NCBI RefSeq assembly: GCF_001650875.1
Contig: NZ_LXYI01000008.1
Coordinates: forward strand, 266-64,265
DNA from: Sulfitobacter sp. EhC04
Lineage (GTDB): Bacteria > Pseudomonadota > Alphaproteobacteria > Rhodobacterales > Rhodobacteraceae
Length of the DNA: 64,000 bases
Reading direction: 5' to 3'
The notes under the pieces are model-generated. The model did not search any database. It worked only from the letters and a program-made list of their open reading frames with translations, and was not told the origin of the DNA. Both the position numbers and the translations under genes were made by a program. Positions 18,195 through 26,706 of the stretch are shown here, piece by piece. Positions within the stretch are counted from its first letter, which is position 1, and each line of letters starts with the position of its first letter.

Positions 18195-19108
18195 GATGGT
18201 GCCTCTGCTATTCGTTGGCGATCCAGTTCGCGATGCCTTATTGACACCGGCCACCCCGCCTCTGCAAGACGCAAAGCGTGATCTTCGGCCATGGTCACAG
18301 AACGGTGTTGCCCGCCCGTGCAGCCAAAGGCGATGGCGATATGGGATTTTCCCTCTTCGCGGTAGGCGGGCAGCAGGTAAACACTCAGTTCAAGTACCTT
18401 CTGCGCAAATGTATCGAACCGGGCGTCCTGCTTGACATAATCGGCAACGGCGGCGTTCGTCCCGTTCAGCGCCTTGAGCGCCTTTTCATAATGAGGATTC
18501 CGCAGGAAACGGCAGTCATAGACAATATCGACCCCGCGTGGCACGCCGCGCTTGTACGAGAAGGACTGCACCGAAACCGCAAGGTGGTGCTTGCCGCCAG
18601 GGACAAACCACTTTTCGATATCCTCACGCAGGCGATGCACACTGTAGGACGTCGTATCAATCAGCACATCCGCGCGGTTACGGATCGGGGCCAGCAGATC
18701 GCGCTCGCGGCGTATGCCTTCCTCAGGCTGGTCCACCGGGGCCAGCGGATGCCGGCGGCGGGTTTCGGAAAAGCGCTGCAAAAGCACTTCGGTCGAACAA
18801 TCGAGATAGAGCAGCTCTGACGTCAGATCAGGGGCTGCGGCCAGCTGGCGCAGCAGGTCCATCATCGCATCCAGTGAAAAATCCCTGTTGCGCGGATCAA
18901 TGCCCAGCGCCATGGGACTTGCCCGCGCGGGCGCGGCCAGCAAGGCAGGCATCAGGCGCAAAGGCAGGTTGTCTATCGCCTCGAAGCCCGCGTCCTCCAG
19001 CACATTCAGCGCGGTCGATCGCCCCGCACCAGCTTGCCCCGTGACCAGCACGATATGCGGACGCGTGGCGCGGCGGTCGGCAGACCCGGCTGAATCACTA
19101 TCGTTCAT
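18191..19108 (-). CDS. rapZ: RNase adapter RapZ / nucleotide-binding protein
   Basis: 305 residues. The N-terminal P-loop reads GQAGAGRSTA (about 24-33), with Arg in place of the usual Lys as often seen in alphaproteobacterial members. The Walker-B-like LYLDCS and the C-terminal signature GCTGGQHRSV (about 265-274) identify the RapZ/YvcJ family. In gammaproteobacteria RapZ guides RNase E to GlmZ; in Alphaproteobacteria its role is less clear, but the gene is regularly found between hprK and the EIIA gene, as here. It overlaps hprK by ATGA (19105-19108). Confidence 0.94.
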   Translation of the reverse strand: MNDSDSAGSADRRATRPHIVLVTGQAGAGRSTALNVLEDAGFEAIDNLPLRLMPALLAAPARASPMALGIDPRNRDFSLDAMMDLLRQLAAAPDLTSELLYLDCSTEVLLQRFSETRRRHPLAPVDQPEEGIRRERDLLAPIRNRADVLIDTTSYSVHRLREDIEKWFVPGGKHHLAVSVQSFSYKRGVPRGVDIVYDCRFLRNPHYEKALKALNGTNAAVADYVKQDARFDTFAQKVLELSVYLLPAYREEGKSHIAIAFGCTGGQHRSVTMAEDHALRLAEAGWPVSIRHRELDRQRIAEAPS

Positions 19109-19536
19109 TGCTCAGAACTTATGCTGCACCGCAGATAAAGCAAGATGGCAGAGGCGAAATGCGGGCCATCGACCCGGTGCAGGCAGGGAATATCCAATCC
19201 CAGAACCCGATGCGAGCGGGGCGGTGGCAACCGATCCTGCTCTGCCTGGGACAAATCGACCACCAGCGCCAGTGGCGTCGGGCCGACATGCGGCACCCGC
19301 AGGATGCCCAGGCCACGGGCTTCGATCAGCCCTGCGATGCTCTCGGGCACATCCGCGATCACATCGTCACCGTGCCGGGAAACCCGCGTCCTGTCATCGG
19401 CAACCAGCGTCGCGCCAAGCGCAATCAATTGCAGTGCCAAGGCGGATTTTCCAGCCCCCGAAGGCCCGATGATCAACACGCCCCGCTCTGCGATCCGGAC
19501 CGTGCTGGCATGCAGGATATCGGTTTCTCCGCTCAG
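19105..19536 (-). CDS. hprK: HPr kinase/phosphorylase, short alphaproteobacterial form
   Basis: 143 residues if started at CTG 19536. Walker A GPSGAGKS is at 24-31; the HPrK signature VADDRT and the loop ILRVPHVGPTPL follow. It lacks the N-terminal DRTGG-type domain of Gram-positive HprK, as usual in this class. It phosphorylates HPr on Ser. In this frame no ATG, GTG or TTG occurs upstream of codon 20 back to the stop near 19570. Codons 2-19 (SGETDILHASTVRIAERG) look like genuine family sequence, so a CTG overlapping the chvG TGA (CTGA) is the best start; GTG 19479 would delete the first strand. Confidence 0.88.
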   Translation of the reverse strand: MSGETDILHASTVRIAERGVLIIGPSGAGKSALALQLIALGATLVADDRTRVSRHGDDVIADVPESIAGLIEARGLGILRVPHVGPTPLALVVDLSQAEQDRLPPPRSHRVLGLDIPCLHRVDGPHFASAILLYLRCSISSEQ

Positions 19537-21206
19537 GTCGGCAAACCTACAACAAATCGCGCACCCAGCGGATCAGAGGTGATATCAGCCTCTGTCGGGC
19601 GAATATTCTCGGCCCAGATTACACCGCCGTGCGCTTCGACGATCTGCTTGGAAATCGCCAGCCCGAGGCCCGAGTTATTGCCAAAATGCTCTTCGGGGCG
19701 TTGCGAATAGAACCGGGTAAAGATCTTGGAAAGCGCCTGTTCAGGGATTCCGGGGCCCGTATCTTCGACCACCACCAGAACCCGGTTCTCCCGTTTCCGT
19801 GCCCAGACCCGGATTGCATCGCCGTCTTCGCAGAACGAAATCGCATTGGTGATCAGGTTGACAAACACCTGCGCCAGCCGCGCCTCCAGCCCGTGCACAA
19901 GGATCGGGTCAGGGGGCAGATCGGTGATAAAGTCGATCCCCTTGCCCTTGGCTTCCTCGCCTAGGAATTCGCTGAGGTTTCCGATCATCTTGAGCAGGTT
20001 GAACTGTTCTTCCTCTTCCTTGACCAGCTCCGAATCCAGCCGGGAGGCATTGGAAATGTCGCTGACCAGGCGGTCCAGGCGCCGCACATCGTGGTCGATC
20101 ACATCCAGCAGTTTTTCGCGCTGATCGTCACGTTTGACCATCCGCAGCGTCCCAACGGCAGACCGCAAAGAGGCCAGCGGGTTCTTGATTTCATGTGCCA
20201 CGTCAGCGGCGAATTGTTCGTTGCTGTCGATCCGGTTGTAAAGCGCCGAAACCATGCCGCGCAGCGCCCCGGAAAGGCGGCCGATCTCATCAGGTCGCGC
20301 TGTCAGGTCCGGAATGCGGATCCGTCCGGGGTTTACTTTGCGGGCGTTTTTGTCACGTCCCAGCTCCGCCGCTGCGGACAGGTCCGCGAGAGGGTTGGCA
20401 ATGGTCGATGCCAGAACAAGGCTCAACCCGATGGACACCAGCGTGGCGATGACGAACATCTGCAACACACGCTCGCGTTCGCCCCGGACCAGGCGGTCAA
20501 TCTCCCCTGCTGCCGAAGCGATCGCGACAAAGCCGACGGCCTGACCGTTTTGCAGGATCGGCGTCATCACCGTGAACAAAGTACCACCGTCAGCGTCAAA
20601 GTTGTTCTCGATCTGGGTGCCGCCTGCAGCTGCACCGGGGATCATTGATTTCAACCTGTCCTCAATGGGAACTTCAGCATCATCCGGGCCACCGAAAGGG
20701 GCCGACAACTTGCCCCACAACCAGTTCAGGCCATCTGTCAGCAGCGTTCGCTCAGGGTCTTCCGCCGGGCCGCCCTTCCCGCCTTCGGTCTGGGAAATCA
20801 GCGTCTCGGCGGTGTCATATACATAGACCTCGACGCCGCTGCGCAGGTCGAGCGCGGACAGCGTGGCAGCGACATCCACACCATCGCCCGTTGCGAGGTT
20901 CACAGGTGCGTTGCTGGGCAATTGCGCTTCGAATACATCCGCGATCAGTTCGCTTTCAGAAACAAGCGCCGACGCACGCTGAACCGCCAGGCTGTCCCTG
21001 GATGAATTCAGATAGAGGATGCCCGCGACCAGCACATTCAACGCAATCAGGTTGAATGTGATGATCTTGCGGGTCAGCGGCGACGAGCGCAATGAAAGCA
21101 GGCTGCGCCGTTCCCGGCGGGCGCGCATTTCGTCCGGTGCGTCGTTGTCCGGTGCGATCCAGTCGTCGCCCAGAACAATATCGCCATCCCTTGAAGGTGT
21201 GCTCAT
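19533..21206 (-). CDS. chvG: Sensor histidine kinase ChvG
   Basis: 557 residues. Two membrane helices (about 45-65 and 260-285) enclose a periplasmic sensor domain; then come a HAMP region, the HisKA box FAADVAHEIKNPLASL with the phospho-His, and the ATPase N and G boxes (NLITNAISFCEDGD, DTGPGIPE, GLGLAISK). ChvG and ChvI form the acid- and envelope-responsive two-component system of Alphaproteobacteria. I start it at ATG 21206; a GTG at 21215 closer to AAAGGAA is possible. It lies 42 bases after chvI. Its TGA overlaps the likely CTG start of hprK. Confidence 0.94.
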   Translation of the reverse strand: MSTPSRDGDIVLGDDWIAPDNDAPDEMRARRERRSLLSLRSSPLTRKIITFNLIALNVLVAGILYLNSSRDSLAVQRASALVSESELIADVFEAQLPSNAPVNLATGDGVDVAATLSALDLRSGVEVYVYDTAETLISQTEGGKGGPAEDPERTLLTDGLNWLWGKLSAPFGGPDDAEVPIEDRLKSMIPGAAAGGTQIENNFDADGGTLFTVMTPILQNGQAVGFVAIASAAGEIDRLVRGERERVLQMFVIATLVSIGLSLVLASTIANPLADLSAAAELGRDKNARKVNPGRIRIPDLTARPDEIGRLSGALRGMVSALYNRIDSNEQFAADVAHEIKNPLASLRSAVGTLRMVKRDDQREKLLDVIDHDVRRLDRLVSDISNASRLDSELVKEEEEQFNLLKMIGNLSEFLGEEAKGKGIDFITDLPPDPILVHGLEARLAQVFVNLITNAISFCEDGDAIRVWARKRENRVLVVVEDTGPGIPEQALSKIFTRFYSQRPEEHFGNNSGLGLAISKQIVEAHGGVIWAENIRPTEADITSDPLGARFVVGLPT

Positions 21207-21248
21207 GTCGCGCACAAAGTTCCTTTCGGCAATTGCCAAGGGCCTGCT

Positions 21249-21950
21249 CTATTCTTCGTTATATCTGTAGCCGATCCCATAAAGCGTCTCAATCGCCGAG
21301 AATTCATCGTCGGCGGTCCGCATCTTCTTGCGCAGGCGCTTGATATGGCTGTCGATGGTCCGGTCATCGACATAGACCTGATCGTCATAGGCCACATCCA
21401 TCAGCTGATCGCGGGATTTCACGAAACCGGGGCGTTGGGCCAGTGCCTGCAACAGCAGGAATTCGGTCACGGTCAGGGACACATCCTTGCCCTTCCAGCT
21501 GACCGCGTGCCGCAGGGGGTCCATGCGCAGGTCGCCGCGCTCCATCACTTTTGTCTCTTCGGTATCGCCGACCTCGCCGGTCTCTACCGCATCCTGACGG
21601 CGCAGGAGGGCGCGAATGCGCTCCACCAGAAGGCGTTGCGAAAAGGGTTTCTTGACGTAGTCGTCCGCGCCCATACGAAGGCCGAGAACCTCGTCGATCT
21701 CATCATCCTTGGAGGTGAGGAAAATGACCGGCATTGCGGTTTTCTGCCGCAGCCGCTGCAGCAGGTCCATGCCGTCCATGCGTGGCATCTTGATGTCGAG
21801 CACCGCCATATCCGGCAGTTTCTTGTTAAAGGCGTCAAGTGCCGCCTGCCCGTCATTATAGGTTTCCACCTCGAAACCTTCGGCTTCCAGAGTCATCGAG
21901 ACGGACGTCAGGATGTTCCTGTCGTCGTCAACCAATGCAATTTTAGACAT
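21249..21950 (-). CDS. chvI: Response regulator ChvI (OmpR family)
   Basis: 233 residues: a receiver domain (acidic pocket DDD at 8-10, phospho-acceptor Asp in [13 protein letters not shown], Lys in YVKKPF) and a C-terminal winged helix ([18 protein letters not shown] ... [15 protein letters not shown]). Partner of ChvG. ATG 21950 follows AAGGAAG, and the nine extra in-frame codons upstream are not family sequence. It is the first gene of the seven-gene minus-strand run. It is divergent from pckA, which suggests but does not prove that it controls gluconeogenesis, as reported for this neighbourhood in rhizobia. Confidence 0.95.
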   Translation of the reverse strand: MSKIALVDDDRNILTSVSMTLEAEGFEVETYNDGQAALDAFNKKLPDMAVLDIKMPRMDGMDLLQRLRQKTAMPVIFLTSKDDEIDEVLGLRMGADDYVKKPFSQRLLVERIRALLRRQDAVETGEVGDTEETKVMERGDLRMDPLRHAVSWKGKDVSLTVTEFLLLQALAQRPGFVKSRDQLMDVAYDDQVYVDDRTIDSHIKRLRKKMRTADDEFSAIETLYGIGYRYNEE

Positions 21951-22335
21951 TGCCCGCTTCCTTCTTATGCTGCTCAATATTCGTTTTTGATTTTTGATTT
22001 ATAGAACCCCGAATGTGGCCATCGAATCAATCTCTAACTACGAATCACCGTGCTTCCACCCATAATTCGGCCACAATTTGGTTAGGAATGGCTAAATTGC
22101 CGCACTTTTTCATGGACATCAGCCGTGCTGCGCGTCCCGGACATCGCTTGGTCGGAGCCTCTTTCACCCCCCTTTCCGCCAAAGTTTGCCATGATGGCGC
22201 TAACTGCGACAAACCTGCCTGTTCATATCTTGAAACCTCGTGTTAAGAGGCGCTGCATGGCCCTAGATGGTCGCAGGCAGACTGCCTGAGCAACCTTGAT
22301 TTGCGCAATTTCCGCGCGCCTGCAGGAGAAAATAC
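21951..22335. promoter_or_regulatory. Divergent promoter region chvI / pckA
   Basis: 385 bases without a credible gene. AT-richer than its surroundings at 21960-22110 on the chvI side. GCAGGAG (22322-22328) is the pckA ribosome site. I see no clear operator; ChvI has no motif I can assign here by eye. Confidence 0.6.
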
Positions 22336-23934
22336 ATGACATTTGGACGGGTAAACCCGCAGTTCCGCCTTGAAGATCAAAAGATCGCGGGGCTGGGCAA
22401 TGTCTATTACAACCTGATGGAACCGGCTCTGGTCGAGGCCGCCGTGAAACGTGGTGAAGGCACGCTTGGCAACGGCGGCTCGTTCCTGGTGACCACCGGA
22501 AAGTTCACGGGCCGGTCCCCCAAGGACAAGCATGTAGTCATGACCGACAGTGTCGCTGACACGATCTGGTGGGAAAACAATGCAAAGATGTCGCCAGAAG
22601 GGTTCGATGCGCTTTATGACGACATGATCGCCCATATGCAGGGCAAGGACTACTTTGTTCAGGATCTGGTCGGCGGTGCCGATCCCCGCCATGCGATCAA
22701 CGTCCGAATGGTGACCGAACTGGCGTGGCATGGCCTGTTCATACGCACCATGCTGCGGCGTCCGGACCGCGCAGACCTTGACCATTTCACCGCTGATTTC
22801 ACGGTGATCAACTGCCCGACTTTCCAGGCGGACCCAAAGAAACACAATTGCCGCTCCGAAACCGTGATCGCAATGAACTTTGACCGCAAGCTCATCCTGA
22901 TCGGCGGCACCGAATACGCCGGCGAGAACAAGAAATCGGTCTTTACCCTGCTGAACTATCTGCTGCCGGAAAAGAACATCATGCCGATGCATTGTTCGGC
23001 CAATCACGCGACAGGCAACCCGGTGGACACCGCTGTTTTCTTTGGCCTGTCCGGCACCGGCAAGACGACACTGTCAGCCGATCCCCAGCGCACACTGATC
23101 GGCGATGACGAGCACGGCTGGTCAGACAACGGCACCTTCAACTTCGAAGGGGGCTGCTATGCCAAGACAATCAACCTGTCTGCCGAGGCGGAACCGGAAA
23201 TTTACGCCACCACAACCAAGTTCGGCACAGTGATCGAAAACATGGTCTTTGACAAAGAGACCAAGGAACTGGACTTCGAGGACGACAGCCTGACAGCCAA
23301 CATGCGCTGCGCCTATCCGCTGCACTATATATCCAATGCCAGCAAGAAGGCCCTGGGCGGCCATCCGAAAAACATCATCATGCTGACCTGCGATGCCTTT
23401 GGGGTCCTGCCTCCCATCGCACGGCTGACCCCCGCACAGGCGATGTACCACTTCCTGTCCGGCTTCACCTCCAAGGTCGCCGGCACAGAACGTGGCGTGA
23501 CCGAGCCGGAGCCCACGTTCTCCACCTGCTTCGGCGCGCCTTTCATGCCGCGACGCCCCGAAGTCTATGGCAACCTGCTGCGCGAGAAAATCGCCCAGCA
23601 CGGCGCGACCTGCTGGCTGGTGAACACCGGCTGGACCGGCGGAGCCTATGGCACCGGCAGCCGGATGCCGATCAAGGCCACCCGGAACCTCCTGACGGCC
23701 GCACTGGAAGGTGCGCTTGCAGACGTGAAGTATCGCAAGGACCCCAACTTTGGGTTTGAGGTCCCGGTATCGGTTGACGGTGTGCCTGACATCCTGCTGG
23801 ACCCGCGTCGCACCTGGGACAACCCGGAGAGCTATGACCGTCAGGCGGTCAAGCTTGTAACGATGTTCTCGGAAAACTTCGGCCAGTATATGGCGCATAT
23901 TGATGACGACGTAAAAGCAGCCGCCATCGGTTAA
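22336..23934 (+). CDS. pckA: Phosphoenolpyruvate carboxykinase (ATP)
   Basis: 532 residues, full length. It makes phosphoenolpyruvate from oxaloacetate and ATP, the first committed step of gluconeogenesis. The P-loop [14 protein letters not shown] is at about 237-250; the Mn-binding and substrate residues in [19 protein letters not shown] and the lid [14 protein letters not shown] match the ATP-dependent family. It is monocistronic: divergent from chvI and closed by a strong terminator at 24020-24049. Confidence 0.98.
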   Translation: MTFGRVNPQFRLEDQKIAGLGNVYYNLMEPALVEAAVKRGEGTLGNGGSFLVTTGKFTGRSPKDKHVVMTDSVADTIWWENNAKMSPEGFDALYDDMIAHMQGKDYFVQDLVGGADPRHAINVRMVTELAWHGLFIRTMLRRPDRADLDHFTADFTVINCPTFQADPKKHNCRSETVIAMNFDRKLILIGGTEYAGENKKSVFTLLNYLLPEKNIMPMHCSANHATGNPVDTAVFFGLSGTGKTTLSADPQRTLIGDDEHGWSDNGTFNFEGGCYAKTINLSAEAEPEIYATTTKFGTVIENMVFDKETKELDFEDDSLTANMRCAYPLHYISNASKKALGGHPKNIIMLTCDAFGVLPPIARLTPAQAMYHFLSGFTSKVAGTERGVTEPEPTFSTCFGAPFMPRRPEVYGNLLREKIAQHGATCWLVNTGWTGGAYGTGSRMPIKATRNLLTAALEGALADVKYRKDPNFGFEVPVSVDGVPDILLDPRRTWDNPESYDRQAVKLVTMFSENFGQYMAHIDDDVKAAAIG

Positions 23935-24019
23935 GTTCCGCGCCCTGGTTTCGTATCAGCCCGGCCCTTGGGCGACGCGGAACCAACGTCGGGAATATAA
24001 AGCGAATGACCAAAAAAAT

Positions 24020-24049
24020 CGCCCTCGCAGCAGCTGCGAGGGCGTTTTT
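24020..24049. terminator. Bidirectional terminator between pckA and the 24.1-kb gene
   Basis: An 11-bp perfect stem CGCCCTCGCAG/CTGCGAGGGCG, loop CAG, T-run at 24045-24049 on one side and a run of seven A before the stem, so it serves both convergent genes. Confidence 0.93.
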
Positions 24050-24108
24050 GTTTCGGCACCGACGGTTCATGCAAGGACCATGGCTTGCCGATGGCGCGTC
24101 TGTCTGGT

Positions 24109-24816
24109 TCAGGCCACCAGTTCTTCGACCGGGATATCCAGCATAAAGCGGGCATCCTCGCGGCTGAGATAAACCATGAAGGCCTCCAACAGCTGTTCCC
24201 GGCCATGGACAGCCCATTTCAGCGCACCGGGCTCGGTATGCATATAGCCCACGCGCTCGGAGAACCCTTTGAATGCCACGGCACGCAACATGAAGCCGAA
24301 TATCCAGTCCGGGTCCCAGCGATTGACCGCTTCGAGGATGCCCGCGCGCGTCAGCACACTGGACAGGCCGGTGCCACGGTACTGTCCTTCGTCCGGGGCC
24401 ATCCAGACCTCACCATGGTAAACAGCATCACCGTTGATACGGTGCGCGCCGGGTGACGCCCGATACCGCGACCGCCCCAGATCGACACCGGGAATAGGCG
24501 GCGGGAATTTCTGATAATTCCGCATCAGGTAGGTGCTGAGCGCCACATCCTGAAGACTGATTGTCTTGAACGCCTGGGTATGGATGAGATCGCCAAATTG
24601 GTTGCGACCGATCAGCCAGAAACCGGTTTCTTTCCTGAGATCATGGTATTCAGGGTTGAATGGATCGCCAAGCTTTTGCGCTGGACGCTCTTCTTCAACT
24701 ACGGTTCTATAGATTTCAAAGTCGCTGCCGACCGTGATCTCTATCTTGTTGGCCCCCAGAATATTTCCGCTTGTCGCAATGAAGGGCGCTGCATTGCTTG
24801 GAAATTGAACAGTCAT
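24109..24816 (-). CDS. Predicted GNAT-fold acyltransferase-like protein
   Basis: 235 residues. The central segment VYHGEVWMAPDEGQYRGTG followed by LSSVLTR looks like the acetyl-CoA or acyl-carrier binding motif A of GNAT enzymes (strand, then xRGxG loop, then helix), and a late strand reads DWIFGFMLRAVAFKGFSER. The N-terminal half has IYRTVVEEERPAQKL, reminiscent of acyl-homoserine-lactone or N-acyl-amino-acid synthases, but the LuxI signature is absent. AAGGAGA lies ten bases before the ATG at 24816. It is preceded on the same strand, 101 bases upstream, by a LysR-like gene, so the pair is probably co-regulated. Product unknown. Confidence 0.55.
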   Translation of the reverse strand: MTVQFPSNAAPFIATSGNILGANKIEITVGSDFEIYRTVVEEERPAQKLGDPFNPEYHDLRKETGFWLIGRNQFGDLIHTQAFKTISLQDVALSTYLMRNYQKFPPPIPGVDLGRSRYRASPGAHRINGDAVYHGEVWMAPDEGQYRGTGLSSVLTRAGILEAVNRWDPDWIFGFMLRAVAFKGFSERVGYMHTEPGALKWAVHGREQLLEAFMVYLSREDARFMLDIPVEELVA

Positions 24817-24917
24817 GACTCTTGGTCTCCTTAGCCGCCTGACCTCAGGTTACGCCAAGAAGTAGAAAAACACCCGTAAATTGAATCGAATTTGTCAAAA
24901 TTAAGGCAGAAACTCGC

Positions 24918-25856
24918 TCAAGTCATGGAAATCTCCTCGAATTTTGCCTCATTTTTGTCGAATTCCTGCATCCCAATATCCACCAATCCGGCCAGTTTTT
25001 CAGGCTCCAGGTTGCGAATCAGGACCTCCGGAGTCGGCACAACAAGGGTCATGACCGCTGGCGATCCGTCAGGGAAAAACCCTGCCATCATAAGGCGTTG
25101 ATATGCGATTGGGTCCCAGCCTGCACCGTCTGGCCGGGGCATGCGGGTAAAGACGTGGTCCAGTCGGGCAAGCTGTGTAGCCTGCACATCGTGGAATGCC
25201 TGATTGAGCATGTGCCCAAATTCTTCGCCCGCAGGTAGTAGGGCAATGGGTCTGCCGATGCTCGAACGGGCATAATCCAGCCCGAACCACCCCACATAGG
25301 CCGAGCGCTCGCCAAATTCGACACAAAGCCACTCTGTGCCTGATTCGCGGTATACGAGAAGATAGGGCCGGACATGGGCCAGGCTCTTGCTCTCGATCTG
25401 ACCGCAGGACATGGACCAGGCACGAAAGGTCTCACGCAACAGGAGGGACGAGTCCTCCCATATCAAACCGATTGGCTTCTGCTCCTGATAGAAATCCCAG
25501 TCGCCGACATGCGCCTGCAGAGACTGGAGGTTCCCGTGCGACGACGACGCGCCACGCAGCCATGTCTTACCCCGCGCGAGGATATCTTTTGCGCCAGCAA
25601 GGCTTGCCTCGCCTTTCTCGCTCAGCTGGTAACGCCGGTCATCCACGATAAACAATGGCGCGCCCAGCTCTGCCTCAAGTGATGCAATGTGTCGGCGCAA
25701 TGTCTGCCTGGTACTGCCCAATTCCTTAACCGCATGGCTCAGGTTCAGGGTCCGGGCAAGCGTGACGAACGACCGTATCATCTCGAAAAGCAGCGCGGGC
25801 GGGGCGCTTTCGATATCGCTCAGCGTTGCGTCAATTTTGATCATAGGTTTATTCAT
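24918..25856 (-). CDS. LysR-like DNA-binding protein with a non-standard C-terminal domain
   Basis: 312 residues from ATG 25856 (GTG 25880 and ATG 25844 are alternatives; none has a clear ribosome site). The N-terminal 80 residues form a LysR winged helix (NLSHAVKELGSTRQTLRRHI followed by ASLEAELGAPLF). The remainder does not read like the periplasmic-binding-protein sensor domain of LysR regulators: it contains DWDFYQEQKPIGLIWEDSS and WLCVEFGERSAYVGWFGLDY, which I do not recognise. It is likely a regulator of the adjacent acyltransferase-like gene. The intergenic DNA around it is AT-rich. Confidence 0.7.
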   Translation of the reverse strand: MNKPMIKIDATLSDIESAPPALLFEMIRSFVTLARTLNLSHAVKELGSTRQTLRRHIASLEAELGAPLFIVDDRRYQLSEKGEASLAGAKDILARGKTWLRGASSSHGNLQSLQAHVGDWDFYQEQKPIGLIWEDSSLLLRETFRAWSMSCGQIESKSLAHVRPYLLVYRESGTEWLCVEFGERSAYVGWFGLDYARSSIGRPIALLPAGEEFGHMLNQAFHDVQATQLARLDHVFTRMPRPDGAGWDPIAYQRLMMAGFFPDGSPAVMTLVVPTPEVLIRNLEPEKLAGLVDIGMQEFDKNEAKFEEISMT

Positions 25857-26006
25857 CAACAAAAATCGTAAACCAATCACCCATTAATGCAACAATTATC
25901 ACCCATCCCCATCACATTCGTGAACAGAAAATAACAGAATCTACGCAATTGAATGGAATGGGGAAACTCGCGATTAAAGTGTATGTTCAACCAGAGGTTC
26001 CAAGTC

Positions 26007-26366
26007 ATGCCCCATCCAGTAGACGCCCACGTCGGAAAAAAACTTAAGCAAATTCGCACGCTGCGCCGCCTTTCGCAGACAGATGTAGCGCGAAAGCTCC
26101 ACCTGTCGTTTCAGCAAATTCAGAAGTATGAGATCGGTTCAAACCGGGTTGCCGCCAGCCGTCTTTTCGAATTGGCGCAAATCCTTGATGTTCCGCCGTC
26201 CTACTTCTTTGACGGGCTGCACGACAATGCCAACACAGCCCCCAATGCCGACCCGAGCATGGAAATTGTCTCCGCCCTGGCATCTATCAAGGACGATGCT
26301 GTAAAAACGCGGATCGTCACGTTTATCGAAGACATTTCCGGCGTCACTGTCGCACGTCAAGGGTAA
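26007..26366 (+). CDS. XRE-family transcriptional regulator
   Basis: 119 residues. A helix-turn-helix of the Cro/C1 type at about 8-65 (LSQTDVARKLHLSFQQIQKY, then NRVAASRLFELAQILDVPPS) and a short helical tail. The layout (VDAHVGKKLKQIR...FQQIQKYE) is the common free-standing alphaproteobacterial XRE regulator, not a phage repressor or antitoxin. ATG 26007 follows AGAGG with nine bases between. It is divergent from the LysR-like gene. Target unknown. Confidence 0.88.
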   Translation: MPHPVDAHVGKKLKQIRTLRRLSQTDVARKLHLSFQQIQKYEIGSNRVAASRLFELAQILDVPPSYFFDGLHDNANTAPNADPSMEIVSALASIKDDAVKTRIVTFIEDISGVTVARQG

Positions 26367-26706
26367 GATGGTTGCAGGTCTCCCTGCTGCCGTCGCGGTA
26401 TTTCACTACATGATAAGCCCATTTGGGCATCACTCTTTACCAATCGCCCGTTGTTTCGACGCCCTGTCGCTCTGAAAACAGCAGGGCGACGGCCCGTCGG
26501 CGAAATCCTGTCTCAGCATTGATTTGGCTGCCATGACGGCCAAAGATAGGGCACCTGCGTGTCAGCCCAGTCTTTGCATGTTGCCATGCAGGTCAATATC
26601 ACTGGCTGCGCAATTTTAGAACAAATTGCCGCAGCGAAACGTATCTTTGTTGTGCTGCGACTGCGAAGAGGCTAAGTGGCTAGCCAGCAGAAAAGGGATG
26701 ATAGAC
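26367..26706 (+). promoter_or_regulatory. Non-coding leader region ahead of mcd
   Basis: 340 bases with no credible gene but several short perfect hairpins: GCAGG/CCTGC near 26371, GCCCA/TGGGC near 26418, CGCCCTG/CAGGGCG at about 26460-26490 (could end the XRE transcript), and TGCATG-TTGC-CATGCA at 26575-26590, a likely operator-type palindrome about 117 bases before the mcd start. Confidence 0.45.

Noticed and set aside
24109-24816. Calling the GNAT-like gene a LuxI autoinducer synthase
   Set aside because: The conserved LuxI residues (Arg, Phe, Trp and the E-x-D-x-Y-D block) are not found; only a loose GNAT motif is visible.
26007-26366. Antitoxin or phage repressor role for the XRE protein
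   Set aside because: No toxin-like partner or phage gene is adjacent, and the sequence matches the common free-standing alphaproteobacterial regulator.
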